Source: Strix aluco
Taxonomy: Eukaryota > Chordata > Aves > Strigiformes > Strigidae
DNA length: 64,000 nucleotides
Assembly (NCBI RefSeq): GCF_031877795.1
Contig: NC_133957.1
Span: forward strand, 7,347,651-7,411,650
Direction of reading: 5' to 3'
Position numbers and translations under genes: made by a program. This document shows positions 11,901-23,900 of this stretch, in pieces. How positions within the stretch are numbered: position 1 is the first letter of the stretch; every line of letters starts with the position of its first letter. The notes beneath the pieces are model-generated. The model ran no database searches, was not told the DNA's origin, and saw nothing but the letters and a program-made list of their open reading frames with translations.

Positions 11901-14900
11901 ACGAGGGATCTGGATCCTTCTCGTATTTCACACCGAAGACCCTGCAGAGGGCTTTCAGCTGCTCGTTTCTGGATAAGTCTTCAAATTTCTCATTAAAAGG
12001 AACATTTTGCAGTGCCAAGGTCATGTATAAACTCTTTTTCATGACCGCCTTCTCCAAAACAGTCTGGGAATAAGCATCAATAGCATCCAAGTCCTGGTTG
12101 ATGTGGAAACCCAGAAACTCCATGGAGTCATCCTCAGCGTGGAAGACAATGTAAGGGTGAGACTCCTGCTCCCACTTGCGTCGGATCTGATACTCTTCCA
12201 AAACACTGTCCATCTCCTTCCGCTCCTTGCTCGGCACGCTCTCGTCGGACATGTTGAGGGAAGGCATGGCGAAGTCCTTGGACATGGCGATCATGAACTT
12301 GACAACAAATGTTTTGAAGCCACTAAACTCCTGCCCAACCACCAGGCTGCAGAAGACTGATTTCTCACACTTCTGGAGCTGGAAGTTCAAGAAGTGAGTG
12401 AAGTTGCTGAGCTCGGTCCAGGAGGGTCTGCTTCTCCCACAGAATTCCATCAAGCACGCCAGGCATTCCCTCTCCGTCCCTTCGATGCTTCCAGGGGTAA
12501 AAGTGAAACTGTCGAGGTTCTCCTTCCGCTTGTATCTGCTGAGATATTGGTAGGACCTTTGGAAAGTGTCACTTTTTAGCTTGGTCCTGTCAAACTGCTC
12601 CTCCCTCAGTTCCGCGGGAGAGGCAGAGCTGGGATCTTCCAGCAACTCGAGCACCCGCTGCGGCGATACACACTCCACGGTTGGAAACAGGTTCAGGAAT
12701 TTTTCCTCCATTTCAAGGGACATCTAAAAGCAAGAGGACACAAATCACCACGAGGACCCTTCTCCAACCTCCCACATTTGCCTACATCGCAAAAAACCCT
12801 TTTTTTATTTCCCCCTGGTCACAAATGGTTTGGAGAGTTTGGAAAAAAATGTAGGAATGGCAAAATTTCTCCAAGCCTGCATGTGGATTGGAATCCCTAT
12901 AACCATTAAGGTTGGTCTTGCCCAGGGTCCTGTCTTGGGTTGGGTGATCTCGTTACCTTCTCCTACGCTTTCTCCTGTTCCACCAAATCCTCGTGGAGAT
13001 GGAGGGACCTGAACTCAGTCACTATTCACGGCACGGTGAGGAAACACAGACAGATGATCAACCACTAGTGAACCTGGGTTGCATTTCCCACCTTCGGTAG
13101 TTCTAAAGCATGGCTTAATGCAAATCGGCTTTAAAAACATGCGGGAGGTTCAAGCTACAGCAAAATTGGGATGAAAAAGCTCCCTTTTTCCTCCAAAACT
13201 CAGCGCAGGGCCTGATATTTCACTTTGAGTCAAGACGTGTTTGCCCTTGTTGCTTCTACGTAGGCAAGACATCGCCCTGCCGAGAGACAGACTCTAAACT
13301 GTGCGTCGCTCCGGCGGAGGCATCAGAGATAAGCGGGTTTTACTCATGCTCAGCCTTAACGGTTCCTCCCAAAATACCTCTTGCTTCCTCGTACTGCTCA
13401 GACCTTTCCCTCTTGCCAGGTACTCGATCAAGTAAAGATGGGAGGGTTTGCACTTCCAGACCAAGCCGTCGGGGCTCTGGATGTGCCGCAGGATGCAGAG
13501 GTCGATCAGCAGCCGGTAGAGACCCTTCGATACCTGGCAGGGAAAAAAAAAAAAAAAAATAAACAAATTAAAATTGGCGCTCGCTGCTCTGATTGGGCTG
13601 GATTTAAGTTTCCACCTCCTTTCCCTCCTGGTGCGTGCGGGTGCTGTCTTGCACCACCTCTTCTTGTCCAGGTGAAGATCCAAGCACTCACCACTGGAGA
13701 CACATCGATGTGGAAGATGATGGGCTGGATTTCGGTCATGGATTCCTTGATGGAGAAGAGTTCCTCCACGAAGAACTGGAAATCGATCTCCGACTCCATC
13801 AGCCGAATGGTTTTATGAAGAAGCAGCGTGCCACCCAACTGGGCACGGACCTTCCTGAGGGTATTGTCCACAAAAAGGGATTTCCCTAAGGAGCAGAGGA
13901 GAAAATTGTGAACCAATCCACCCTTCTACACTTGCACATGACTCAAATCAAGGAAATCTCTCCCTAAAAGCACAAAATCTCTCCCTAAAAGGACAAAATC
14001 TCCCTAAAAGTGCAAAATCTCTCCCTAGAAGAGAAAAATCTCTCCCTAAAAGCACAAAATCTCCCTAAAAGCACAAAATCCCTCCCTGAAAGCACAAAAT
14101 CCCTCCCTAAAAGAGCAAAACCTCTCCCTAGAAGAGCAAATTCTCTCCCTAAAAGCACACAATCTCCCTAAAAGTACAAAATCTCTCCCTAAAGCACAAA
14201 ATCTCTCCATAAAAGGACAAAATCTCCCTAAAGTGCAAAATCTCTCCATAAAAGCTCAATATCTCTCCATAAGAGCACACAGTCTCTCCCTACAACACAG
14301 TGTGTCAGCTCGCTTCCTCGGTTTGAGGTACGACTCGGGACACGCCTCCCCACCAACTTACCCATTCCCGCCTGCTCCGAGAAGATGAACTTCACGTTCT
14401 GCTGATGGGGCTCCTCAAAGGCCTGAGCCGCGGGGGCCGTCCCGCTCGGCACTTTGAGGTGCCTCTGCAGGTAGCTCTGGATTTCCATCTCGGAGTGCCA
14501 TGAGAACGTCACCTTGTAGGCATCAAAGGCCGTGATGACGTAGGAGTTGTGAGCTTTGGCGTTGCAGAAGATGACGAATCTGTAGTTGGGGATGCTGGAA
14601 GATTGCACCAGGCGGAAGAAGTGCGACTCCAGTTGTTTGGAAACTTTATAATTTAATTTATCAGCGCCCAGCAGGCAGTAGATCTTCTGGTCTTGGGAAC
14701 CTGGGGACAGAGCTCTCCTGACAAGCAGCTCCACCTCCTCCTCCTCCGTGTCGGGGGTGCACACCAGGACCTCATCGTACGAGGGGAGAGGGGCCGTCTC
14801 AGTGTGTCGGTAGATGAACAACATGTTGGGTAACATTTCCTCTTCCTTACACAGGACGAGAAGTGGTTTCCCCTCTTCGAAGCCTATGGGTAAGCTCCTC

Positions 14901-17900
14901 CCAACACGTTGGGTCTCTAGAGTGGCCAAGCGCTTCAGCGTCTCCCCAAAAACATCCAAACCGATGTATTTATCGGACACCAGGCCAGCAAATTTCTTAC
15001 AGTAGGCGTCCCAGAGCAGATTCACCTTGTCGTAAAGAGACGGCAAACTCTCAAAGGAGGCGGCCAACTCATCGTCGGCCAGGGCGCTGAAGGAAACCTG
15101 GTCAACGTCTCTGTTCGCCGTCTTGAATTTCCGTCTCTGCTGCAGGAAGGTTTCTCTCGCCTCCTCGTACAACCTGCTGAGCTCTTCAACCTTCTCCTGG
15201 TTGTCGCTGTGCTCGAAGGCGAAGTCCATGAGCATCTGCTCCGTGATGGGCGGGTTGTCCAGGCAGCTCTGCAAGGCCGCCTTGGCCACCGCCTCGTCGT
15301 AGCCCGATTCAGCCAAACTTTTGATGAACTGGGGGAAACGGATGACGTAGTCGTGCCAGGTCACCGATTCCTCGTCTCCCTCCAAGGCATTCACCGAGTC
15401 CAGAGGAGTCATCAGTGCATCCCCCAGGGCTTTTTTGATATCTTCTCCGCTGATGTCATGCTTGATGGAGGAAAGCATGATGAGCACCTGTGGTTCTACG
15501 ATGCCTTTCTGGACTCGGGCCAGCTGGCTGCACAAATAGAAGAGCTGGTGCGCAGTGAACAGGTTGAGATGGTAGTAGGTGTCCCTTTGAGTCTCCAGGT
15601 ACTTCTTCCACTCCACCAGGCAATGCTCCATTGCCTTCGAGAGGCTGTCCAGCTCCTCCAGGAGGGGTCTTGTGCTCTGAACAAGGATCTTGGCAATTCC
15701 AAACTCTGTGTAGACCTTCACCCGGTGCTCAGGGTTGCAGTAGATGTCAGCCTTCCAGTCAATGAAGAGGATGTTGCCAATGCTGAGAAGCTCCAGGTAC
15801 AACTTCCCAACCGTTTCAACTTTTTCCAATATCTGTAACATGCCAAAGACACAACAGGGAAATGGATCATGTCCTGCAGCACGTCCCCAGCAGCTTCCAA
15901 ACACCACCCGGGTCACACTTTACTCCAGAGATCTGTACAGTTGTAGGCTCCCAGTACAAGAGAGACATGAACGTACCGGGGAGGGAAGATGATGAAGGGA
16001 CTGGAGCATCCAGCTGCGTGGCTGGTGCCATACTCAAGGTTTGGGCTTCTGTGATCATGGACCTACCCTTGAGAAGCCGGGTCTACCCTTGAGAAGCCAG
16101 GTCTGCCCTTGAGAAGCCGGGTCTACCCTTGAGAAGCTGGGTCTGCCCTTGAGAAGCCAGGTCTACCCTTGAGAAACTGGGTCTACCCTTGAGAAGCCGG
16201 GCCTACCCTTGAGAAGCCGGGTTTGTTGGGAGCTGATGGAATTCATCTGACCAACTGGGCTCTCTCTGCAGAGCCTCCCTACCCTTGAGCAGATCAACAC
16301 TCCCACCCAACTGGGTGTCATCTGCAAACTGACTGAGGGTGCACTCGATCCCCTTGTCCAGATCATCAAAGAAGATGTTAAACAGGAGTGGTCCCAAAAC
16401 CCAGCCCTGGGGGACACCACTCGTGACTGGCCACCAGCCAGATTTAACTCTGTTTCCCACAACTCTTTGGGCCCGGCCATCAGCCAGTTTTTGACTCAAC
16501 GAAGTGAAGAAATTGAGGTGCTGGAGTGTCTCCGAAGAAGGGCAACGAAGCTGGTGGAGAACAACTCCTGTGAGGAGCGGCTGAGGGAACCGGGGGGGTT
16601 TAGTCTGGAGAAGAGGAGGCTGAGGGGAGACCTCATGGCCCTCTACAACTACCTGAAAGGAGGGTGCAGAGAGGGGGAGATGAGTCTCTTGAACCAAGGA
16701 ACAAGTGCCAGGACAAGAGGGAATGGCCTCCAGTTGAGGGGAGGTTTAGCTTGGATATGAAGAAAAATTCCTTCATGGAAAGAGTTGTCAAGCCTTGGAA
16801 CAGGTTGCCCAGGGAAGTGGTTGAATCACCATCTCTGGAGGGATTTAAAAGCCGTGTCGATGCGGTGCTCAGGGACACGGTTTAGTGGTGGACTTGGCAG
16901 TGTTGGGTTAACGGTTGGGCTCGACAATCTTAAAGGTTTTTTCCACTCTAAATGATTCTGTGATTCTCAGAAAGACAAGGACCTGTCAGAGTGGATCCAG
17001 AGGAGGGACATGAGAATGGAAAAAAAGGCTGAGAGAGTTGAGGTAGTTCAGTTGAAGAGGCTCTGGGAAAACGTTGCCGCTCAATATATCAAAAGGGTTT
17101 ATAAGAAAGATGGAGAGAGACCTTTTACCAAGGCCTGTAGTGGCAGGATGAGGGACAAGGGTTTTAAACTGAAAGAGGGTGGATTTAGGTCGGATATAAG
17201 GAAGAAATGTACGATGAGGGTGGTGGGACACCCATACAGGTTGCCCAGGGAAGTTCACAGAATCACAGAATCACAGAATCATCTCAGTTGGAAAAGCCCT
17301 TGAAGCTCCTCCAGCCCAACCATGAACCTCACCCTGACCGTTCCCAACTCCACCAGATCCCTCAGCGCTGGGTCAACCCGACTCTTCAACCCCTCCAGGG
17401 ATGGGGACTCCCCCCCTGCCCTGGGCAGCCCATTCCAATGCCCAACAACCCCTTCTGCAAAGAAATCCTTCCTAAGAGCCAGTCTGACCCTGCCCTGGCG
17501 CACCTTGAGGCCATTCCCTCTTGTCCTGGCGCTGGGTCCTTGGCTCAAGAGACTCATCCCCCCTCTCTGCACCCTCCTTTCAGGGAGTTGGAGAGGGCCA
17601 GGAGGTCTCCCCTCAGCCTCCTCTTCTCCAGACTAAACCCCCCCAGTTCCCTCAGCCGCTCCCCATCAGACCTGTGCTCCAGACCCTGCACCAGCTCCGT
17701 TGCCCTTCTCTGGACACGCTCGAGTCATTCAATGGCCTTTTTGGAGTGAGGGGCCCAAAACTGAACCCACTCATCGAGGGGCGGCCTCACCAGTGCCGAG
17801 CACAGGGGTCAGATCCCTTCCCTGTCCCTGCTGGCCACGCTGGTGCTGGTACAAGCCAGGATGTCATTGGCCTCCTCCGATTGCTCAGAAATGGTTATAA

Positions 17901-20900
17901 CAGCCCATCACCTCCCAACGGCCTGGCACACCTGTGTTTGGGATGGGGTCAAACGGGAACAATAACAGAGCTGCACATTCATCAAGTTCTTGTACAGCTG
18001 CGGGAAGGCACCAGAATACTTTGTTGTTGGAGCCGGGCGTGAGCAAACAGTACCTGACAAAAGTCAATTGTCTTGGACCCTATAAATTGTGACCCCAAGG
18101 GAGACCCTCTGAGCTCTCCTGGATCACAACGGCCTGTGACCAGCATCTCCCCTGAGCTGGGACACTCTCAGGTACCAAATTAAGATACCAAATAAATCAA
18201 GATACCATAAAGTAAGTTACTGTGAATCTCGTCATCTTAGAATCTGTAGATAAGTTGCTATTTTTATAACATTTTCTGAATTATTTTGTAATGATCCAGT
18301 GCTGTTAGTTATTAATTAATCTAGATTTCCTGTTAAATCATTACCGTGTTAACACTTCCATCCACGACAAGAAGTGGGCGTCGTCCTAGAGCAACACCTC
18401 TGCTCCCAGAAGACCAGAACTGCAGGTCATGGATGACTCTCCCGGCCATAATTCCAGCAAAATCCCAAGCCCAACGGCCACCGTTTTTCAGATGTTGGTA
18501 CTGCGCTGTGACTCACCTCCAAGAAACGGTTTGCCTCCTCTCTGCCCTGCTCAACCTTGGTGGCGATCAACATCAGCTTGTTCTGGAGCTCCGTGAGCTG
18601 AGACAAACTGTATTTCTTGACCTTCTGGTCTGCTGGAGATGCGCCCTCCTCATCGTCATCCCACAGACGCAACAAGACACAGTCCTCGAGTGTAGCCTGG
18701 GAAGCAGAGAAGACAACCAACGTCACCACGTGGCCTTTGAGTTGAAACGCTGCACGTCGGGACTCTACGTGTCTTGTACCGCTTCCTTTGGAGGAAAGAA
18801 AAGCCCGTTTTCTGCTGAAAATGCTCAAGATCTAACAGAAAATTGGTGGTACCAGTTGCAAACCCAGCTGGAGATCTACTGGCAACCCGGGATGCTCATC
18901 AGAAGTTGATTTCAAGAACGATCTTCCCTCCCGATGGCATTAAAGAATACAACTGGACAAGAAACTCTCTTGGAAACCCTTTACCTTGAATTTCAGAGGT
19001 GTTGAGATGGTAAAAATCCCGTTTCTGTTGATGCTTCTGGCTTGAGAGATCGAAGAACGCTCCACCGAGCCGTGAGAGTCGTGAACCATCTGGATCCAGT
19101 CTCTGTTGTCACAGGAACTTCTCTGCAAAAAGAAGAACCAAAGGGAAACCCAGTAACCAGCTGGAAGGATGCTGAGCACCACTTCCCCACACGAAATTTG
19201 ATGTGGGTGGGGTTTCTGGGACTGTTTCTCCTGAGGACGGGGTGTCCCACGGCTTCTGAGGAGACACAGCCCCAGAGTCGACCTCTCCTAACGCCCCAGA
19301 GCGTTGGCGTGTCGAGAAGCTCTCGTTCTCTGCTCTGGTTTTGGTGGGGAGCAGAGTGTAAGGCTCAGTGTCAGCACAAACACGAGGGATTCCGTTAAAC
19401 CGAAGTTTTCTATCAGATTCTGAAAGAGGTTCTGGAGTCTTCCAGCCTTGGAGATGCTCAAAACCCAGTTGGACGTGGCAGGGAGATACCTGCCCTACCT
19501 GACCCCATTTTAAGCAGGGGGTTTGGCCTAGCTGATCTCCAGAGGTCCCTTCACAGAATCATCTTGGTTGGAAAAGACCTTGAAGATCCTCCAGTCCAAC
19601 CATGAACCTAACACCAACCACTCTCAATGCTACCATATCGGTAAGCACTATGTCAAGCTCAACTAAGCGCTTTCCAACCTCAAATATTCTGTGATCTTCA
19701 ACTATAGACTCCAGAACTCATTTCCTCCTACTCACAAGCCCTCCCACGTCTCCTCCAGTTGCCCACTCACGTGGGGAAGGTCATATGAGATGTTCCACCA
19801 GGTTTCCACGCCAAAAAAAGCTCAGCCTTTGCTCAGGTCCCACCAGGCCCCCATCAATGTCCTGGGGAAACCATCTTAAATGGCATCAGACACCTACACG
19901 TGAGCAACTCAGCCTCACAGCAAGCGCCCAAGTGACTTCTGGACGCGGGGCTTGAAGACTCACCAGCTTTTGGGGAAGTTTATTGTCCTTCTCGATGGCT
20001 TCTCTGATGAATGACAGAGCTGCAGAGAACTCATCAAAGCCAGCGGTGCGACTCAGGTCTAACACGATGGGGGCAGAGGCAGCCATGGCGTCACGGAAGA
20101 ACCTCACTCTGTCGATATCCATGTCGTTTTCACCCGCAGAAATCGATGCCAGTTCCACAAAGACGGGGATTTCTGTCTTGTCTGGGGGCGGGGGGAAAGA
20201 AAGAAAAAAGAATAATAAGACAAGTTGAGGAATTTCTCTGCTCTGATTCATCTAACACCCGGTTGGATGCGGCGACAGACAAGGCCCAAGCAGTCTCCTT
20301 CTGTTGCCGTATCTGATTTCCTTCCTTTCAGCCCACCTTTTATTATGGTCTTGATCCAGGAGGTAAAACCTTTCTTTGCACATTCCAGAAGTTCCTTCAG
20401 AAAGTCCAAGACTCCCTGGGGAATGTCACTCAAACTTTTTTTCACCTTCATTAAGTCTTCGGTAATAAAATCGAGTCGTTTATCCTTGAATTCCTGCTCT
20501 TTCTGTGCAAAAAAAAGCAATTAAAAAATGTGTTTGTTGGGAAGAGAAGGAAGGAAGCTCAGTTCTACCTCCTCCTCCCCAAACTAGATGAAATCTTGGC
20601 CTCAAACCCAAGTCTGCTCTTAAATTCACCCCTGTAGGCCTCCATGATGAAAAGGAAGAGGCAGCTGGAATTAATTCCTTCAGCCCATCACTCAAGATTA
20701 ATTAAGGAGGAAGGAATCGCACCCGATAGGATCTAATTATGAGCTACCACGTGGACCCGTCTACGTGGATTTTCCCAGGAACAACCACCGCAGGCGCCCG
20801 CGTGTCTCAGAATCACCGAATCCTCTTGGTTGGAAAAGACCTTGAAGATCCTCCAGTCCAACCATGAACCTCACCGTTCCCAACTCCACCAGATCCCTCA

Positions 20901-23900
20901 GCGCTATCCTACGTCCCCTACGTACGTATGTCGTCAGGTCGCTGAGAATCTGGAAATCCCCCTCCAGCTCCAGCCTCTGCCTCAGAGCGTTGATCATCTG
21001 GGCCGTCTGCACCACTTTGGAGAGTGTCAGGAAGTTTTTGATCCTCTCCACCACATCGGTGATCCAGAGAGCTCTTCCACCCCCTGGCCCTTCGCTGCGC
21101 TCCATGAGTTTCAACTCCTCCTCCAGCAGCTCCTTCTCTCCCAGCAGCCCCTCAAAGTGGCTCTGCATGGTCCCCAGGGTGATGGAGAAGTCTTTGAGGG
21201 ACAAGTAGGTGTTCCGAAAGTCAGCAATGGCTGGCTTATAAATTTTTTCTTGAACATCTTCTATGGAGAAAACTTGATCTTCAGGTATGGAAGCTTTGAT
21301 TTCCTCTGCTCTCATCTGCCACAGCCGACGGAAACATTGGCTCTCCTCCACGATGCAAAGTTTTTGCATCATGTCGCTATAATCCGCAAGGACGTGCGAT
21401 TCCATTTCACTCTTGCCATCAATGGAGAACTTCTTCACTGACATCTGATCCTTAAAATGTTCCTTGTCCATGATGCTCTTCTCCATGGTGCTTCGATCCA
21501 CTAAACCGGGTGTGAACAAGAAGAAACTCATCTCTCAACAAGAAGGACCAGTCATGGGTCTCTCCAACAAGCCCTGAAGTCAACAGGTTCCCCGATCGCA
21601 TTTCCCTCCCACCCACTGTGAGACTATTTTAGGAGACATCTCCCCACTCAAGAACCACAGAAGAACCAGCTTCAAGAAGAAGCTCCGTTAACCCCACCGG
21701 TACCTTTTATTATCTCCTCTATGCGGCGGCACAGGCGGAGGAAGGAGCGTCGTTGCTTCTTCTGCTCTTCCAGTTGACCAAACTCCTGATTCCTGACCTC
21801 CAGCACTTCTGTTATACAGTTGGAGAAAGAGGGATCTGGAAAAAAAAAGACCCAGAAATGAAGCAGAACCTGTTGGAAAGAGAATTTCTACAGGGAACAT
21901 CACCCCTGAGATCAAAAAAAAAGAGGAGTGTCTCAGTTTGCAGAAAGCCTGCGGCCTCTTCCCAAAGCGGCGCTGCTGCAAGAAACCAAAAATACCAATA
22001 AAGTCTATGCTGGGAGCAGAATTTGGAGGACATCGCCCCAAAAACATTGAAAATATTGATAAAGTTTATCCTCAGAGAAGAATGTGGAGGACTTGCACCA
22101 AAAAAACACAAAAATACTGATAAAGTTTATTCTCAGAGCAGAATTTGGAGGATTTGGCCCCCAAAAACCACAAAAATATCAAAGAAGTTTATTCCCGGAG
22201 AAGAATTTGGAAAACCTGCCCTGCAAAAGCCCAAAAATATCTATAAAGTTTATTCTGGGAGTGGAATTTGGAGGACTTGCCCCCCAAAAAACACAAAAAT
22301 ATCGATAAAGTTTATTCTCAGAGAATAATTTGGAGGACTTGGCCCCCAAAACCACAAAAATATCGATAAAGTTTACTCTGGAAGAGGAATTTGGAGGACT
22401 TGGCCCCCAAAAAAACCCACAAAAATACCAATAAAGTTTATTCTGGGAGCAGAATTTGGAGAAGTTGCCCCCAAAACCCACAAAAAATATCGATAAAGTT
22501 TATTTTCAGAGAAGAATTTGGAGGACTTGCTCCCCAAAAAAATCAATTCTCGGAGCAAAATTTGAAGAACCTGACCCTCAAAAAGCACAAAAATATTAAT
22601 AAAGTTTATTCTGGGAGCAGAATCTGGAGGAGTTTCCCCAAAAAAACCACAAAAATATTGAAAACTTTCGACCAAATTCCGCCAACACCCCAAAACTTTA
22701 ACTGCATAAACCCCCCCCCCAACCTTTTCCCTCCTCGCTGCTCCTCAAATTGCTTCAAATCGCCTCCGTGACCAACTACCACATTTTGACTCGTTTTTTG
22801 GACTCGCAGATAATTTTTAGGTTTTTTTGCGTTTTCGATGATTTTCCAGCGGGTTTCTCTCCTGTTGGCCACGTAACTACGCAAACAGGCCCCTGTTGGA
22901 AACTCCAAACTTACGACAGGTGCAGAGGATGTGCGTGAACATCTCCTTGTGCTTTAGGAGGGTGCAGAGGGTGCTGCAGGGGATGTCTCCGGAGAGAACG
23001 CGATGGCCCATGAGGCTGAAGAACGCGTAGAGCTGGGGAAGGAGGGTTCTCGCCCCCTCGCTGAGGTGAAGGTGCAACTTGCACTCCAGTTCCTCTGCAA
23101 AAGAAGTGAACTTTGGTGAAAGACAGCCAGCGATTTCTCTCCTGTATTTCTTTTGAAGGCAGATCCATGGGAAGAGCTGGAAGCTTCCGGTTGGTGGGGG
23201 GTCCGTCACCCCACCGGTGTGGAGGACGGATGTGTGGTGGCTTTCCAGCTCAACCATCAAACCCAGCATCTTGGGAAAATCCCAAATTTCCTTTGGGAAA
23301 CTCAGGTATCCCCCCCCCCCCCAGCCTGAAATAAATCGTGGGAACCAACTAGGAAACCACAGGAACCACCTGGGTAACCAGAGGGACCACCTAGAAGACC
23401 ACGGGGACCACCTAGGAAATCACAGGGACCACTTGGAAAACCACAGGGACCACCTAAGAAGCCATGGGTACCACCTAGGAAACCACGGGGACCACAGGGA
23501 CCATCTAGGAGACCACAGGGACCATCTAGGAGACCACAGGGACCACCTAGGAAGCCATGGGACCACCTAGGAAACCATGGGGACCACCTAGGAAACCATG
23601 GGGACCACCTAGGAAACCATGGGACCACCTAGAAAACCATGGGACCACCTAGGGAACCATGGGACCACCTAGAAAACCAGGGAGACCACCTAGGAAACCA
23701 CAGGGACCACCTAGGAAACCACGGGGACCACCTGGGAAACCACAGGACCACCCAGGAGATTGCATCTGAGGTTGGGCTTCCAAAGAGCAGCTGGGGCACA
23801 GAAGAAGATCCTGGGTGGCTTTCTGGTGGCCAAGAGGAGGTGAAGGGACAACCCACTGCAGCCACCAGCTCCTCCGGGTGGGAACAACCAGCCCAGAGTC

